DNA of 6,075 nt, from contig JAJYZD010000227.1 in NCBI GenBank assembly GCA_021800315.1, positions 1 to 6,075 of the forward strand, written 5' to 3'. Shown one piece after another: positions 1 to 4,944 of the stretch. Made by a program: the position numbers and the translations under genes. Within the stretch, counting starts at the first letter, position 1. Every line of letters starts with the position of its first letter. Under the pieces are notes generated by a model. That model saw only the letters and a program-made list of their open reading frames with translations, did no database searches and was not told where the DNA came from. Source of the stretch: Bacillota bacterium. Its GTDB lineage: Bacteria > Bacillota > Desulfotomaculia > Desulfotomaculales > JAJYZD01.

Positions 1-273
1 GGTTAAATCTTCCGAATAGAGTTTTCTCCAGCCTGATTCATATTGGTAGAACTTTGTTCCACATGTAGGAAGGAGATAAAGATTCTTCAGGCATTCGCCA
101 GTGGGAAGGTTGGATAGCGCCTGTTTTTCGAATTGTGGCCAATTGCCGCCGGAAATAACAGCCACCTTGACTATACCAAGAAGAATGCTAAAAAGCGTTA
201 CCATCTCGGGATCGAGAGATGATTTGCTCTCGGCAATTGTGCCGTCCAGATCGAAAATAATTAACTTTTTCAT
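1..273 (-). CDS. HAD-superfamily hydrolase, HAD-IIB / phosphomannomutase-like (partial, C-terminus off the window)
   Basis: Reverse-strand reading from ATG (complement 271-273) gives 91 codons with no stop before the window edge. It begins MKKLIIFDLDGTIAESK. HAD motif I is FDLDGT, with nucleophile Asp8 and acid/base Asp10; motif II is the VISGG stretch with Ser41. The later segment LLPTCGTKFYQY fits the start of a HAD-IIB (Cof/PMM-type) cap. Known for the family: Mg-dependent phosphoryl transfer on sugar phosphates in the cytoplasm. A mannose-phosphate substrate is inferred from the manA gene 77 bp upstream on the same strand. The Shine-Dalgarno is weak (GGG about 6 nt before ATG). The gene is clearly more AT-rich than manA and the rest of the window, which could reflect a different origin. 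The HAD fold is secure; mutase versus phosphatase cannot be decided from the N-terminus. Confidence 0.85.
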   Translation of the reverse strand, partial: MKKLIIFDLDGTIAESKSSLDPEMVTLFSILLGIVKVAVISGGNWPQFEKQALSNLPTGECLKNLYLLPTCGTKFYQYESGWRKLYSEDLT

Positions 274-295
274 TTCTACCCATTCTTTTAATCTT

Positions 296-323
296 ATGCT
301 ACAATGTCGATATCTAATCGCAA
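296..323 (-). promoter_or_regulatory. possible sigma-70-type promoter for the HAD gene
   Basis: On the minus strand TTGCGA (complement 318-323) is followed after 16 bp by TAGCAT (complement 296-301). Each matches the sigma-70 consensus at 4 of 6 positions. The gap between manA and the HAD start is AT-rich, unlike the surrounding sequence, so the HAD gene may have its own promoter in addition to read-through from manA. This is prediction only. Confidence 0.25.
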
Positions 324-350
324 AGCGACCTGCCAGCCAAACACCTTGGG

Positions 351-1346
351 TTATGTAACTTCCGGCAACGCAATTTCCAACAGGCTCACTGCACCGCGCG
401 GCTGGTAGGAACACGCTCCAACCACGGCCGGCAAGAGCAGCACGTCGCCTTTACCGACGGCATACATGGTGCCATCGTGCTCCAACTGACCCTCGCCGGC
501 GATGCACACCAGCACGCGCGGCGTTCCCGCCGCCCCGACCAGAAACGGCGATTCTCCGCGGAGTCGCCACAACCGGAAATGTTCACAATTAAAGAGCCGC
601 TCTCGCAGCACCGGAGTCGATGCCTCCAACACCGGTGCCACCGGACCGACCACGGCTTGCGCGAAATCTATGCAGGCAATCGCCTGCTCGACTTGCAGAT
701 CTCGAGGCTGGCCCGTGTTGGCGTCGACTCGGTCCCAGTCGTACAGGCGAAACGTCACGTCGCTGTTTTCCTGCACCTCGAAAACCGCCAGGCCACCCAG
801 CGAGTGCACAGTCCCGGCTTGCAGGAAGACGCCGTCGCCGGGCCTTGGCGTGAAACTGGCCAGACGGTCCGCCACCGTCCGGTTGGCGAGTGCCCGTCGC
901 AGATCGTCTTGAGTGGTACCTGGATTCAGTCCCGCGTAGATACGGCTTTCCGGCCCCGCCTCCAGCACGACCCATGCCTCGGTCTTGCCATGCTCGCCCG
1001 CTGGTAGATAGTCCGTTTGCCGATCCGATGGATGCACCTGGACCGAGAGCATCTCACGGGCGTCGAGAAACTTCAGCAGCAGGGGGAACCGGTGGAAACG
1101 CCGGGACAGCTTTCCCAACAACTGATTTGGAGACCGATCGAGCAATTGCCCGATGGTCAATCCCTTGAGCGGTCCATCGGCGACGCGGCTGGGGTGGTCA
1201 TCGCGGTCGCTTAATAGCCAGGCTTCGCCGATGGGGCCGTCGCCGGGCAGCGGCGCGGTGAGCAGGTCGGCCAGGCGCCGGCCACCCCAGAGCCGATACT
1301 GGTAAATTGGTTCAAATCGCAGCGGATACAGCGGTATTTGATTCAT
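351..1346 (-). CDS. manA: mannose-6-phosphate isomerase, class I (cupin type)
   Basis: The 331-residue product should interconvert fructose-6-phosphate and mannose-6-phosphate in the cytoplasm, the entry step to GDP-mannose and mannose catabolism. Visible signatures are an N-terminal WGGRRL motif, GEAWLLSDR (about 40-48), LLLKFLDA (about 89-96), the zinc site QVHP (Gln103, His105) with GKTEAW (Glu123) and GTVHSLG (His181), and the active-site strand FRLYDWDR with Arg200. The C-terminal third (about 250-331) is a second cupin lobe with a GEGQLEHDG turn. The length matches short Bacillus-type PMIs (about 315 residues) rather than the longer enterobacterial form. The ATG at complement 1344-1346 is preceded by GAGAGGAA at suitable spacing and overlaps the stop of an upstream 38-codon ORF (ATGA), suggesting coupled translation. 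The downstream HAD gene on the same strand fits a sugar-phosphate operon. All expected metal ligands are present. Confidence 0.95.
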   Translation of the reverse strand: MNQIPLYPLRFEPIYQYRLWGGRRLADLLTAPLPGDGPIGEAWLLSDRDDHPSRVADGPLKGLTIGQLLDRSPNQLLGKLSRRFHRFPLLLKFLDAREMLSVQVHPSDRQTDYLPAGEHGKTEAWVVLEAGPESRIYAGLNPGTTQDDLRRALANRTVADRLASFTPRPGDGVFLQAGTVHSLGGLAVFEVQENSDVTFRLYDWDRVDANTGQPRDLQVEQAIACIDFAQAVVGPVAPVLEASTPVLRERLFNCEHFRLWRLRGESPFLVGAAGTPRVLVCIAGEGQLEHDGTMYAVGKGDVLLLPAVVGACSYQPRGAVSLLEIALPEVT

Positions 1347-1459
1347 GGCATGTTCCTCTCAAGGGTGAAAAATCGGGACACAACGTTCTCGCTGCCCACG
1401 ACGAGGGCATTCCGCTCCGCGCCTTTGGTGAGTGATGTGGCATTTGTTGTCATGTCCAT
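1343..1459 (-). CDS. 38-residue ORF of unknown function overlapping the manA start
   Basis: From ATG at complement 1457-1459 the frame encodes 38 residues beginning MDMTTNATSL and ending FFTLERNMP. It has the best Shine-Dalgarno in the window, GGAAGGAGA, about 6 nt before ATG. A second in-frame ATG lies two codons later. Its TGA overlaps the manA ATG in an ATGA arrangement, a classic sign of coupled translation. No family is recognised and there is no signal peptide, membrane segment or attenuation-type run of one amino acid. It may be a genuine small protein, a leader ORF setting manA translation, or the N-terminal remnant of a gene deleted just ahead of manA. The start site and overlap are seen; expression is inferred. 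Confidence 0.5.
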   Translation of the reverse strand: MDMTTNATSLTKGAERNALVVGSENVVSRFFTLERNMP

Positions 1460-1530
1460 TAATTCTCCTTCCGGTGTTGTTTCGGGTGATTAGCAGATCG
1501 GGAAGGAACATTGGGTTTCAGGTCGTTTCC

Positions 1531-1559
1531 ATCGTAGCATTCTACAGGCCAAGGAACAA
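1531..1559 (-). promoter_or_regulatory. candidate promoter of the small-ORF/manA/HAD operon
   Basis: On the minus strand TTGTTC (complement 1554-1559) and TACGAT (complement 1531-1536) are separated by exactly 17 bp. A TG lies one base before the -10 hexamer, giving an extended -10. Transcription would start near 1524, leaving about 65 nt of leader before the 38-codon ORF. It sits just downstream, in that orientation, of the 23-bp repeat array. Sequence match only. Confidence 0.4.
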
Positions 1560-1599
1560 TCTGTTTCCCCGTGTCGAAAGAGATGTGCGTATTCCGGTG

Positions 1600-1714
1600 A
1601 AAGTAGCCGGTGATTCCGGAGGAAAGTAGCCGGGCTGCACGATTTAAAGTAGCCGGCTTGTCCTGTGGAAAGTAGCCACCTTGTACGGTCCAAAGGAGCC
1701 GGGTAATCGGTTGA
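1600..1714. repeat. five tandem 23-bp direct repeats (AAAGTAGCCGG core)
   Basis: The core AAAGTAGCCGG or a close variant starts at 1600, 1623, 1646, 1669 and 1692, exactly 23 bp apart. The first three cores are identical over 11 bases; the fourth ends CAC and the fifth reads AAAGGAGCCGG. The 12 bp between cores vary but keep some shared bases (TGATTCCGGAGG, GCTGCACGATTT, CTTGTCCTGTGG). A decayed sixth core, AAAGAGATG, lies in phase at 1577. Because 23 is not a multiple of three and the spacers drift, this is a protein-binding array rather than coding DNA. Repeated GGCTACTTT blocks read on the other strand resemble the multiple transposase-binding repeats at IS21-family ends (recall, unverified). 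A replication or regulatory iteron is the alternative. No istA/istB gene is in the window. Confidence 0.75.
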
Positions 1715-1804
1715 CCACGGCGCTGTCGTTATAGGTATACCATGCTGGAAATTGGAATGCAAGTCTTAGGTCACAGAGATCACCTTCCTTGTGAAGGGTA
1801 GTGG

Positions 1805-1837
1805 TCCCCATCCCCGCCCCGTGGGGGGGGGTGGGGA
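1805..1837. other. G/C-tract hairpin
   Basis: The C-rich arm (1806-1820) faces a run of nine G, T and four more G (1823-1836). TCCCCA and TGGGGA close the outer stem and there is one internal mismatch. There is no T-tract after it on either strand, so it is not a classical terminator; a structural or insertion-end role is as likely. Confidence 0.4.
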
Positions 1838-1885
1838 AGAAGATTTACCCAATGCAGCCTGTTGACTACAGTTTAGGCATCATTT

Positions 1886-1899
1886 ATGGCTATAGCCAT
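1886..1899. other. 14-bp perfect palindrome
   Basis: ATGGCTATAGCCAT equals its own reverse complement. It stands alone between the G/C hairpin and the left end of the inverted-repeat element. It may be a dimeric regulator site or a recombination end. No gene start lies near enough to assign it. Confidence 0.45.
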
Positions 1900-1927
1900 G
1901 CCGTTCAACCTTTTGACGAGGGTTTGG

Positions 1928-2106
1928 ACGGCATGTCTCAGAAATATGTTGACGATTCTGGCCGGTGAGAGCGGATACACACAATCGGGGGCAGGAACCG
2001 GAAACTGCGGAATTCCAGCAAAAGGCAGACACCCTGCGGGTTGAAGTCGCGTTCTTAGGCCCGGAGGTCTGTCAACTAATTATTGAGCGAATATGAGACA
2101 TGCCGT
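1928..2106. mobile_element. inverted-repeat element, copy 1 (MITE or gutted insertion sequence)
   Basis: The element is bounded by perfect 13-bp inverted repeats, ACGGCATGTCTCA (1928-1940) and its complement (2094-2106). Inside the ends the left arm continues GAAATATGTTGAC and the right arm TGTCAACTAATTATTGAGCG, so GTTGAC/GTCAAC also pair. The second copy (4945-5106) has nearly the same two ends, which shows this is a family of mobile elements. The roughly 150-bp interior holds no full transposase. One frame near the right end reads ADTLRVEVAFLGPEVCQLI up to a stop in the terminal repeat, possibly the last codons of a lost transposase. The TGTCTCA...TGAGACA ends recall IS481/IS3-type elements, which is a tentative assignment. 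No target-site duplication is evident. Confidence 0.75.
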
Positions 2107-2118
2107 ATCAGCCTTCAT

Positions 2119-2147
2119 AAAACCGGCTCCGTCTGGAGCCGGTTTTT
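2119..2147. terminator. rho-independent terminator, apparently bidirectional
   Basis: A perfect 12-bp stem, AAAACCGGCTCC / GGAGCCGGTTTT, with a GTCT loop is followed by a further T on the plus strand and has a matching T-run when read on the minus strand. It lies directly to the right of the inverted-repeat element with no intact gene ending into it. The gene it once served may have been destroyed by the insertion or lies outside the window. It would insulate the surface-protein genes on the right from the mobile debris on the left. Confidence 0.85.
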
Positions 2148-2153
2148 CGTATC

Positions 2154-2197
2154 CGTTCCGCGGAGGAACGCTACGGGAACGGTCTCCGGTGTATGCT
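2154..2197 (+). promoter_or_regulatory. promoter/operator-like module, copy A
   Basis: Two GGAACG half-sites lie in direct repeat 11 bp apart (2165-2170, 2176-2181), followed 14 bp after the second by TGTATGCT (2190-2197), a plausible -10 of the TATGCT type. An inverted half-site CGTTCC (2155-2160) precedes them, so the block also contains CGTTCC-n5-GGAACG. The same arrangement with the same spacing recurs at 2610-2642. Recurrence upstream of two separate coding regions suggests a shared regulator or sigma factor. Confidence 0.5.
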
Positions 2198-2263
2198 TTC
2201 CCCACAGGCTTGCGGGAAGCCGCGTCGGGGGAAGACGCGCCCCGGCGGGCGGAGGTGGGAGCG

Positions 2264-2701
2264 GTGGGCGGAAGGAAGCGGAAAGGGAGCACGGAGTTAT
2301 TCACGGTCCGTCCCTGGCGGGAGACGGTGAACGACGACTGTCAGGAAACGCGCGGGGAGGTCCGCCACGTGGTCAGCGGCGAGGCCCGCTATTTTTGCGA
2401 CTGGACCGTTTTGGAGGATTTCCTGCGGAGCATGCTTTCGCACGGGCGGGGGAGGGCCAAGCCTCCGGGAACGGGCTGGGGGCTTCGGCCGCCCGGCGGG
2501 GGTCTTTCCGCGGGAAAGAGGGCCCTGGGGGGCGAAAAAACGGTATTCCCGCAGGAAAACCGTGATTCACCCCCCGGGGGTGAAATAAATTTTTCTTTTC
2601 GCTCCCCGGGGAACGCTTGGGGAACGCTTCGTGCTGTATGCTCGGTCTGGACTGTTTTGCCATTTATGTTTTTGAACCTGGCCCCGGTCAGTTGTAAATA
2701 G
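2264..2701 (+). CDS. small conserved hypothetical protein (real core about 2300-2437; C-terminal half doubtful)
   Basis: The frame contains a stretch I recognise as a small uncharacterised bacterial family with the pattern VRxWRE ... RGEVxHVxSGExRYFxDWxxLxDFL. Here it is FTVRPWRETVND, then RGEVRHVVSGEARYF and DWTVLEDFLRSML. GTG at 2264 is preferred because GGAGG lies 8 nt upstream; this gives 146 codons to TAG at 2701. GTG at 2255 is the alternative. The family is usually under about 100 residues. After residue 55 or so the product turns into Pro/Gly/Arg-rich sequence that runs through a terminator-like hairpin (2566-2584) and the next promoter module. The natural stop has probably been lost or shifted. 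Function is unknown; there is no signal peptide or membrane segment. Confidence 0.45.
   Translation: MGGRKRKGSTELFTVRPWRETVNDDCQETRGEVRHVVSGEARYFCDWTVLEDFLRSMLSHGRGRAKPPGTGWGLRPPGGGLSAGKRALGGEKTVFPQENRDSPPGGEINFSFRSPGNAWGTLRAVCSVWTVLPFMFLNLAPVSCK
2566..2596 (+). terminator. probable rho-independent terminator of the small upstream gene
   Basis: TTCACCCCCCGGGGGTGAA is an odd palindrome forming an 8-9 bp stem with a minimal loop. It is followed by AATAAATTTTTCTTTT, a good U-rich tail. It lies between the conserved core of the small ORF and the second promoter module. This is where a terminator would be expected if the gene really ended near 2450-2560. Confidence 0.6.
2602..2642 (+). promoter_or_regulatory. 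promoter/operator-like module, copy B (upstream of the SLH protein gene)
   Basis: GGAACG at 2610-2615 and 2621-2626 (11 bp apart) is followed by TGTATGCT at 2635-2642, 14 bp after the second half-site. The ungapped match to copy A over the 33-bp block is about three-quarters identical, with the blocks GGAACGCT, GGGAACG and TGTATGCT conserved. A near-palindrome CGCTCCCCGGGGAACG covers the first half-site, echoing the inverted site of copy A. If TATGCT is the -10, the SLH gene mRNA has a leader of about 85 nt. Confidence 0.5.
2672..2700 (+). promoter_or_regulatory. alternative promoter close to the SLH protein gene
   Basis: TTGAAC (2672-2677) and TAAATA (2695-2700) are separated by 17 bp, which would start transcription about 29 nt before the ATG. 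The -10 match is modest. It competes with module B as the SLH gene promoter. Confidence 0.25.
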
Positions 2702-2735
2702 TCTGACAACTTGTAAGCGGATTTACGGGGAGGGG

Positions 2736-4175
2736 ATGGAAAAGCGCATGCAATGGTTATGGCGGCTCCGGCACAGCAAAACGGGGAGGAAAGGGCTGGC
2801 CCTGCTGATGGCAATCGCCCTCGTCCTATTCTCCCTGGCTGGGCTCTTCGGGCTGGCCGCCCCGGCGGCGGCGCAAGGATTCACCATCACCCCGCAGCAG
2901 GGCCCCTACACCGGCGGCACCCCGGTGACCCTTCAGGGAGATTACTTCACCGGGGCCACGGCGGTGGAATTCGGCGGCACGCCCGCCGCGAGCTTCACGG
3001 TGGAGTCGGGGAATGCGTTGACGGCGGTGGCGCCCGCAGGCACGGGAGCCGTATTCGTGACGGTGACCACGCCCCAGGGAACGAGCCTGCCGGATGCCCT
3101 GTCCGTATTCACCTACGCCGGGGCGGCGCCCACCGGCGGTGGGGGGGGAGGTGGTGGTGCCGCGGCTCCACCTGTCACCTACAACAGCGGCGGGGCCAGC
3201 GTGCAGGTGGGCAGCGCCGGGGGGACCGTGGCCGCGGCCGACGACAGCCTGTCGCTGCAGGTGCCCTCCGGAGCCTTCAGCACTAACGTCCAGGTGGTCG
3301 TGAGCCCCCTGAGCGGGACACAGGCCCCGCCGCCGCCCGGCGGCTTCACCGCCGCAGCGGTGTGGAGCGTCGACACCGGCGGGGTGGAGCCGGCAAAGCC
3401 GGTGACGGCCAGCTTCAAGTATGATCCGAATGCGCTACAGGGCCGCAACCCGGCCCGATTGGGGGTCTACCACTACGATCCGCAGACCAGCCAGTGGACC
3501 TGGGTGGGCGGCGTGGCCAACCCGGCGACGGACACCATCACCGTCACCCTGACCCACTTCAGCACCTACGCGGTGATGGCCAACACCACCGACTTCACCG
3601 ACATCGCGCAGGCCGAGTGGGCCCGGGGCGCGGTGGACACCCTCCTGGGGGCGGACCTGGTGGCGGGGGTGGCTCCCGGGGTCTTCGATCCCAACCAGCC
3701 GATGACGCGGGCCGAGTTCGTCGTTTTCGTGGACAAGGTCGTCGGCGTCCGGCCCGGATCACCCGCGGGGCTGCCTTTCACCGATGTCCCCCCCGCCGCC
3801 TGGTATGCGCCCTATGTTGCCGCAGCCTACCGGGCCGGGATCGCGGCGGGGGTTTCCACCGCCGCCTTCGACCCCTCCGGTCCGGTTAGCCGGCAGGAGG
3901 CGGCGGTGCTTTTGATCAGGGCCATGGGCTACCGGCATATGGGAAGCCCGGTGGGCACACTGCCGGCGAAACCCCCGACCTTCACCGACCAGGGCGGGAT
4001 CGCCGCCTGGGCCCGGACCGACGTCGTCCGGGCGACCGAATTCGGCCTGATCCACGGCTATCCCGACCGGAGTTTTCGCCCGACGGCCTCCCTGACCCGG
4101 GCGGAAGGGGCCATGCTGGCGGCGGGCCTGCTCCAGGACGTGGAGCTGGCCCGGCACGGGATATTGCCGGAGTGA
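2736..4175 (+). CDS. secreted S-layer-anchored protein with IPT/TIG, ZU5-like and three SLH domains
   Basis: The 479-residue product opens with a clear Sec signal: basic KTGRKG, hydrophobic LALLMAIALVLFSLAG, then APAAAQ with likely cleavage near residues 46-47. Residues 49-128 are an IPT/TIG Ig-like domain (ITPQQGPYTGGTPVTLQG...). A run of nine glycines (about 133-141) is a flexible linker. Residues 150-282 carry a ZU5-like domain (GGTVAA..., LQVPSGAFS) followed by a beta-rich YHYDPQTSQWTWVGG segment. Three SLH repeats follow at about 287-337, 348-398 and 416-466, with MTRAE, VSRQE and LTRAE at the usual place. SLH triplets bind pyruvylated secondary cell-wall polysaccharide, so the protein should be surface-anchored by its C-terminus. 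GGAGG lies only 2 nt before ATG 2736 and 14 nt before ATG 2748, so either start is possible. The ligand of the Ig-like part is unknown. Confidence 0.9.
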   Translation: MEKRMQWLWRLRHSKTGRKGLALLMAIALVLFSLAGLFGLAAPAAAQGFTITPQQGPYTGGTPVTLQGDYFTGATAVEFGGTPAASFTVESGNALTAVAPAGTGAVFVTVTTPQGTSLPDALSVFTYAGAAPTGGGGGGGGAAAPPVTYNSGGASVQVGSAGGTVAAADDSLSLQVPSGAFSTNVQVVVSPLSGTQAPPPPGGFTAAAVWSVDTGGVEPAKPVTASFKYDPNALQGRNPARLGVYHYDPQTSQWTWVGGVANPATDTITVTLTHFSTYAVMANTTDFTDIAQAEWARGAVDTLLGADLVAGVAPGVFDPNQPMTRAEFVVFVDKVVGVRPGSPAGLPFTDVPPAAWYAPYVAAAYRAGIAAGVSTAAFDPSGPVSRQEAAVLLIRAMGYRHMGSPVGTLPAKPPTFTDQGGIAAWARTDVVRATEFGLIHGYPDRSFRPTASLTRAEGAMLAAGLLQDVELARHGILPE

Positions 4176-4402
4176 GCAGCGGATACCAAAGGGGCGAGGG
4201 CGGCAGGGGGATTAAGGAAGTGAGGCGGTCGGGCAGGGTGGCGATGCCCCGGGGGGATGATGAACCGGTGGCCTTGCGGACCTCGGAGCAGGCCCCGCGG
4301 CGGGGGCGTCCGGGAGCAGGCCGGGGAGGGTTGTTGGAGCAGTCCGCTCGGTGCACTAGTCGGTGGGGCAGTGGACATGAAAGGAAATGACTATCTGTTT
4401 AG
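4176..4402. other. non-coding GC-rich spacer after the SLH gene
   Basis: No coding frame of native character and no clear terminator are seen. The ten-base motif GGAGCAGGCC occurs at 4285 and 4313, with a variant GGAGCAGTCC at 4336. CCCCGCGGCGGGG near 4294 is a GC-rich inverted repeat. The right part becomes less GC-rich toward the first intron-like sequence at 4403 and may be part of its former target. Confidence 0.4.
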
Positions 4403-4734
4403 GTGCGGCCGGGCAAGGTCGTATCGTATAGTGGGTGCGAAGCCCACATGGTAACGCCTAACCAGCGACCAGTAGCGAGTCCTTGGAGTTCGGCCGGCGA
4501 CAGCACGACTTAAGCGTAGGACGGCGAGGCGGAGCAGCCGTCAAGGCTGAGTAACCTGGGAGTGAAAGTCTCCTGTCACCAATTGGCCGATTCGGGTGAC
4601 TAGCATATCCGGTGCGTGAGGAGGTAACAAATCACGTTCTGCCCGGATGTAAAAGTCGCGGCGGCCTATCACGGGAATTTGGAAACCCAGCATGGTAGCG
4701 TACTGGTGTGCCGGGACAAGCCGGCCATCTTTAT
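4403..4734 (+). mobile_element. group II intron-like 5' segment (domain I), first of two; no reverse transcriptase
   Basis: It begins with GTGCG, the usual 5' end of bacterial group II introns. A hairpin GCGGCC-GGGCAA-GGTCGT follows, then a second, GTGGG-TGCGAAG-CCCAC. The following 280 nt are rich in short pairable GNRA-like segments (for example GGGAGTGAAAGTCTCC) and have no open frame of note, as expected for domain I RNA. The sequence TTCGGGTGACTAGC (from 4591) is one I associate with transcribed leaders of group II intron reverse transcriptases (recall, unverified). It runs directly into a second GTGCG start at 4735. Domain V and the maturase gene are absent, so it is a fragment. The exact right limit is a guess. 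Confidence 0.55.
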
Positions 4735-4944
4735 GTGCGCCCGGCATGGGCGAGAGCTTGGGGGTGGAAGTCCCCTACGGAGGTTGGCAGTACCAACCGT
4801 TAGCCAAAGGCAATGGTGTGCACGGCGACGTCGGGTACCCGCCGAAGGTGGGTGGTGAAGGAAGCCGGAGGCAAAGTTCCGGCCCGACGAACAGGAACCT
4901 CATGTCAGGCAGGCGCACTCGGGCGAGTTTGCCTAACAAAACGA
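4735..4944 (+). mobile_element. group II intron 5' fragment (domain I), second, truncated by an inverted-repeat element
   Basis: GTGCG is followed by the perfect hairpin CGCCC-GGCAT-GGGCG and then GGGG-GTGGAAGT-CCCC, the same two-stem start as the preceding segment and typical of bacterial group II introns. Later parts, GAACAGGAACCTCATG and GAGTTTGCCTAAC followed by AAAACGA, agree with the distal part of domain I as I recall it from Firmicute introns. The sequence then breaks off at 4945, where the second inverted-repeat element starts. No reverse transcriptase/maturase ORF and no domain V hairpin with its AGC triad follow anywhere to the window end. It is a dead, 5'-only remnant. Confidence 0.75.

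Larger units (their letters stand above)
1715..1927. other. non-coding stretch with hairpins and a palindrome
   Basis: No credible coding frame is seen on either strand. It contains GGTATACC at 1734-1741, a long C-tract/G-tract hairpin at 1805-1837, and a perfect 14-bp palindrome at 1886-1899. An imperfect inverted repeat pairs 1897-1910 with 1920-1935 and overlaps the left end of the neighbouring inverted-repeat element. The base composition is less GC-biased than in the coding regions on the right. It is best read as remnants of mobile elements. Confidence 0.5.

Noticed and set aside
477..1007. Long plus-strand open frames opposite manA
   Set aside because: They are antisense shadows of a GC-rich gene with all catalytic residues intact; their products are Arg/Pro-rich without motifs.
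1600..1714. CRISPR array
   Set aside because: Repeats are only about 11 conserved bases with 12-bp spacers at a 23-bp period; CRISPR repeats and spacers are each usually over 20 bp, and no cas gene is present.
1490..1762. A 90-codon open frame on the minus strand across the 23-bp repeats
   Set aside because: The 23-bp period is out of phase with codons, the product has no recognisable family or consistent composition, and the repeats explain the openness.
2753..3286. Alternative-frame products over the SLH gene (Gly/Arg/His-rich)
   Set aside because: The SLH frame has a signal peptide and clear domains; the alternatives are composition artefacts.
4403..4944. Riboswitch or T-box in the structured RNA region
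   Set aside because: GTGCG starts and paired two-hairpin openings fit group II intron domain I better, and no regulated gene follows at suitable distance.
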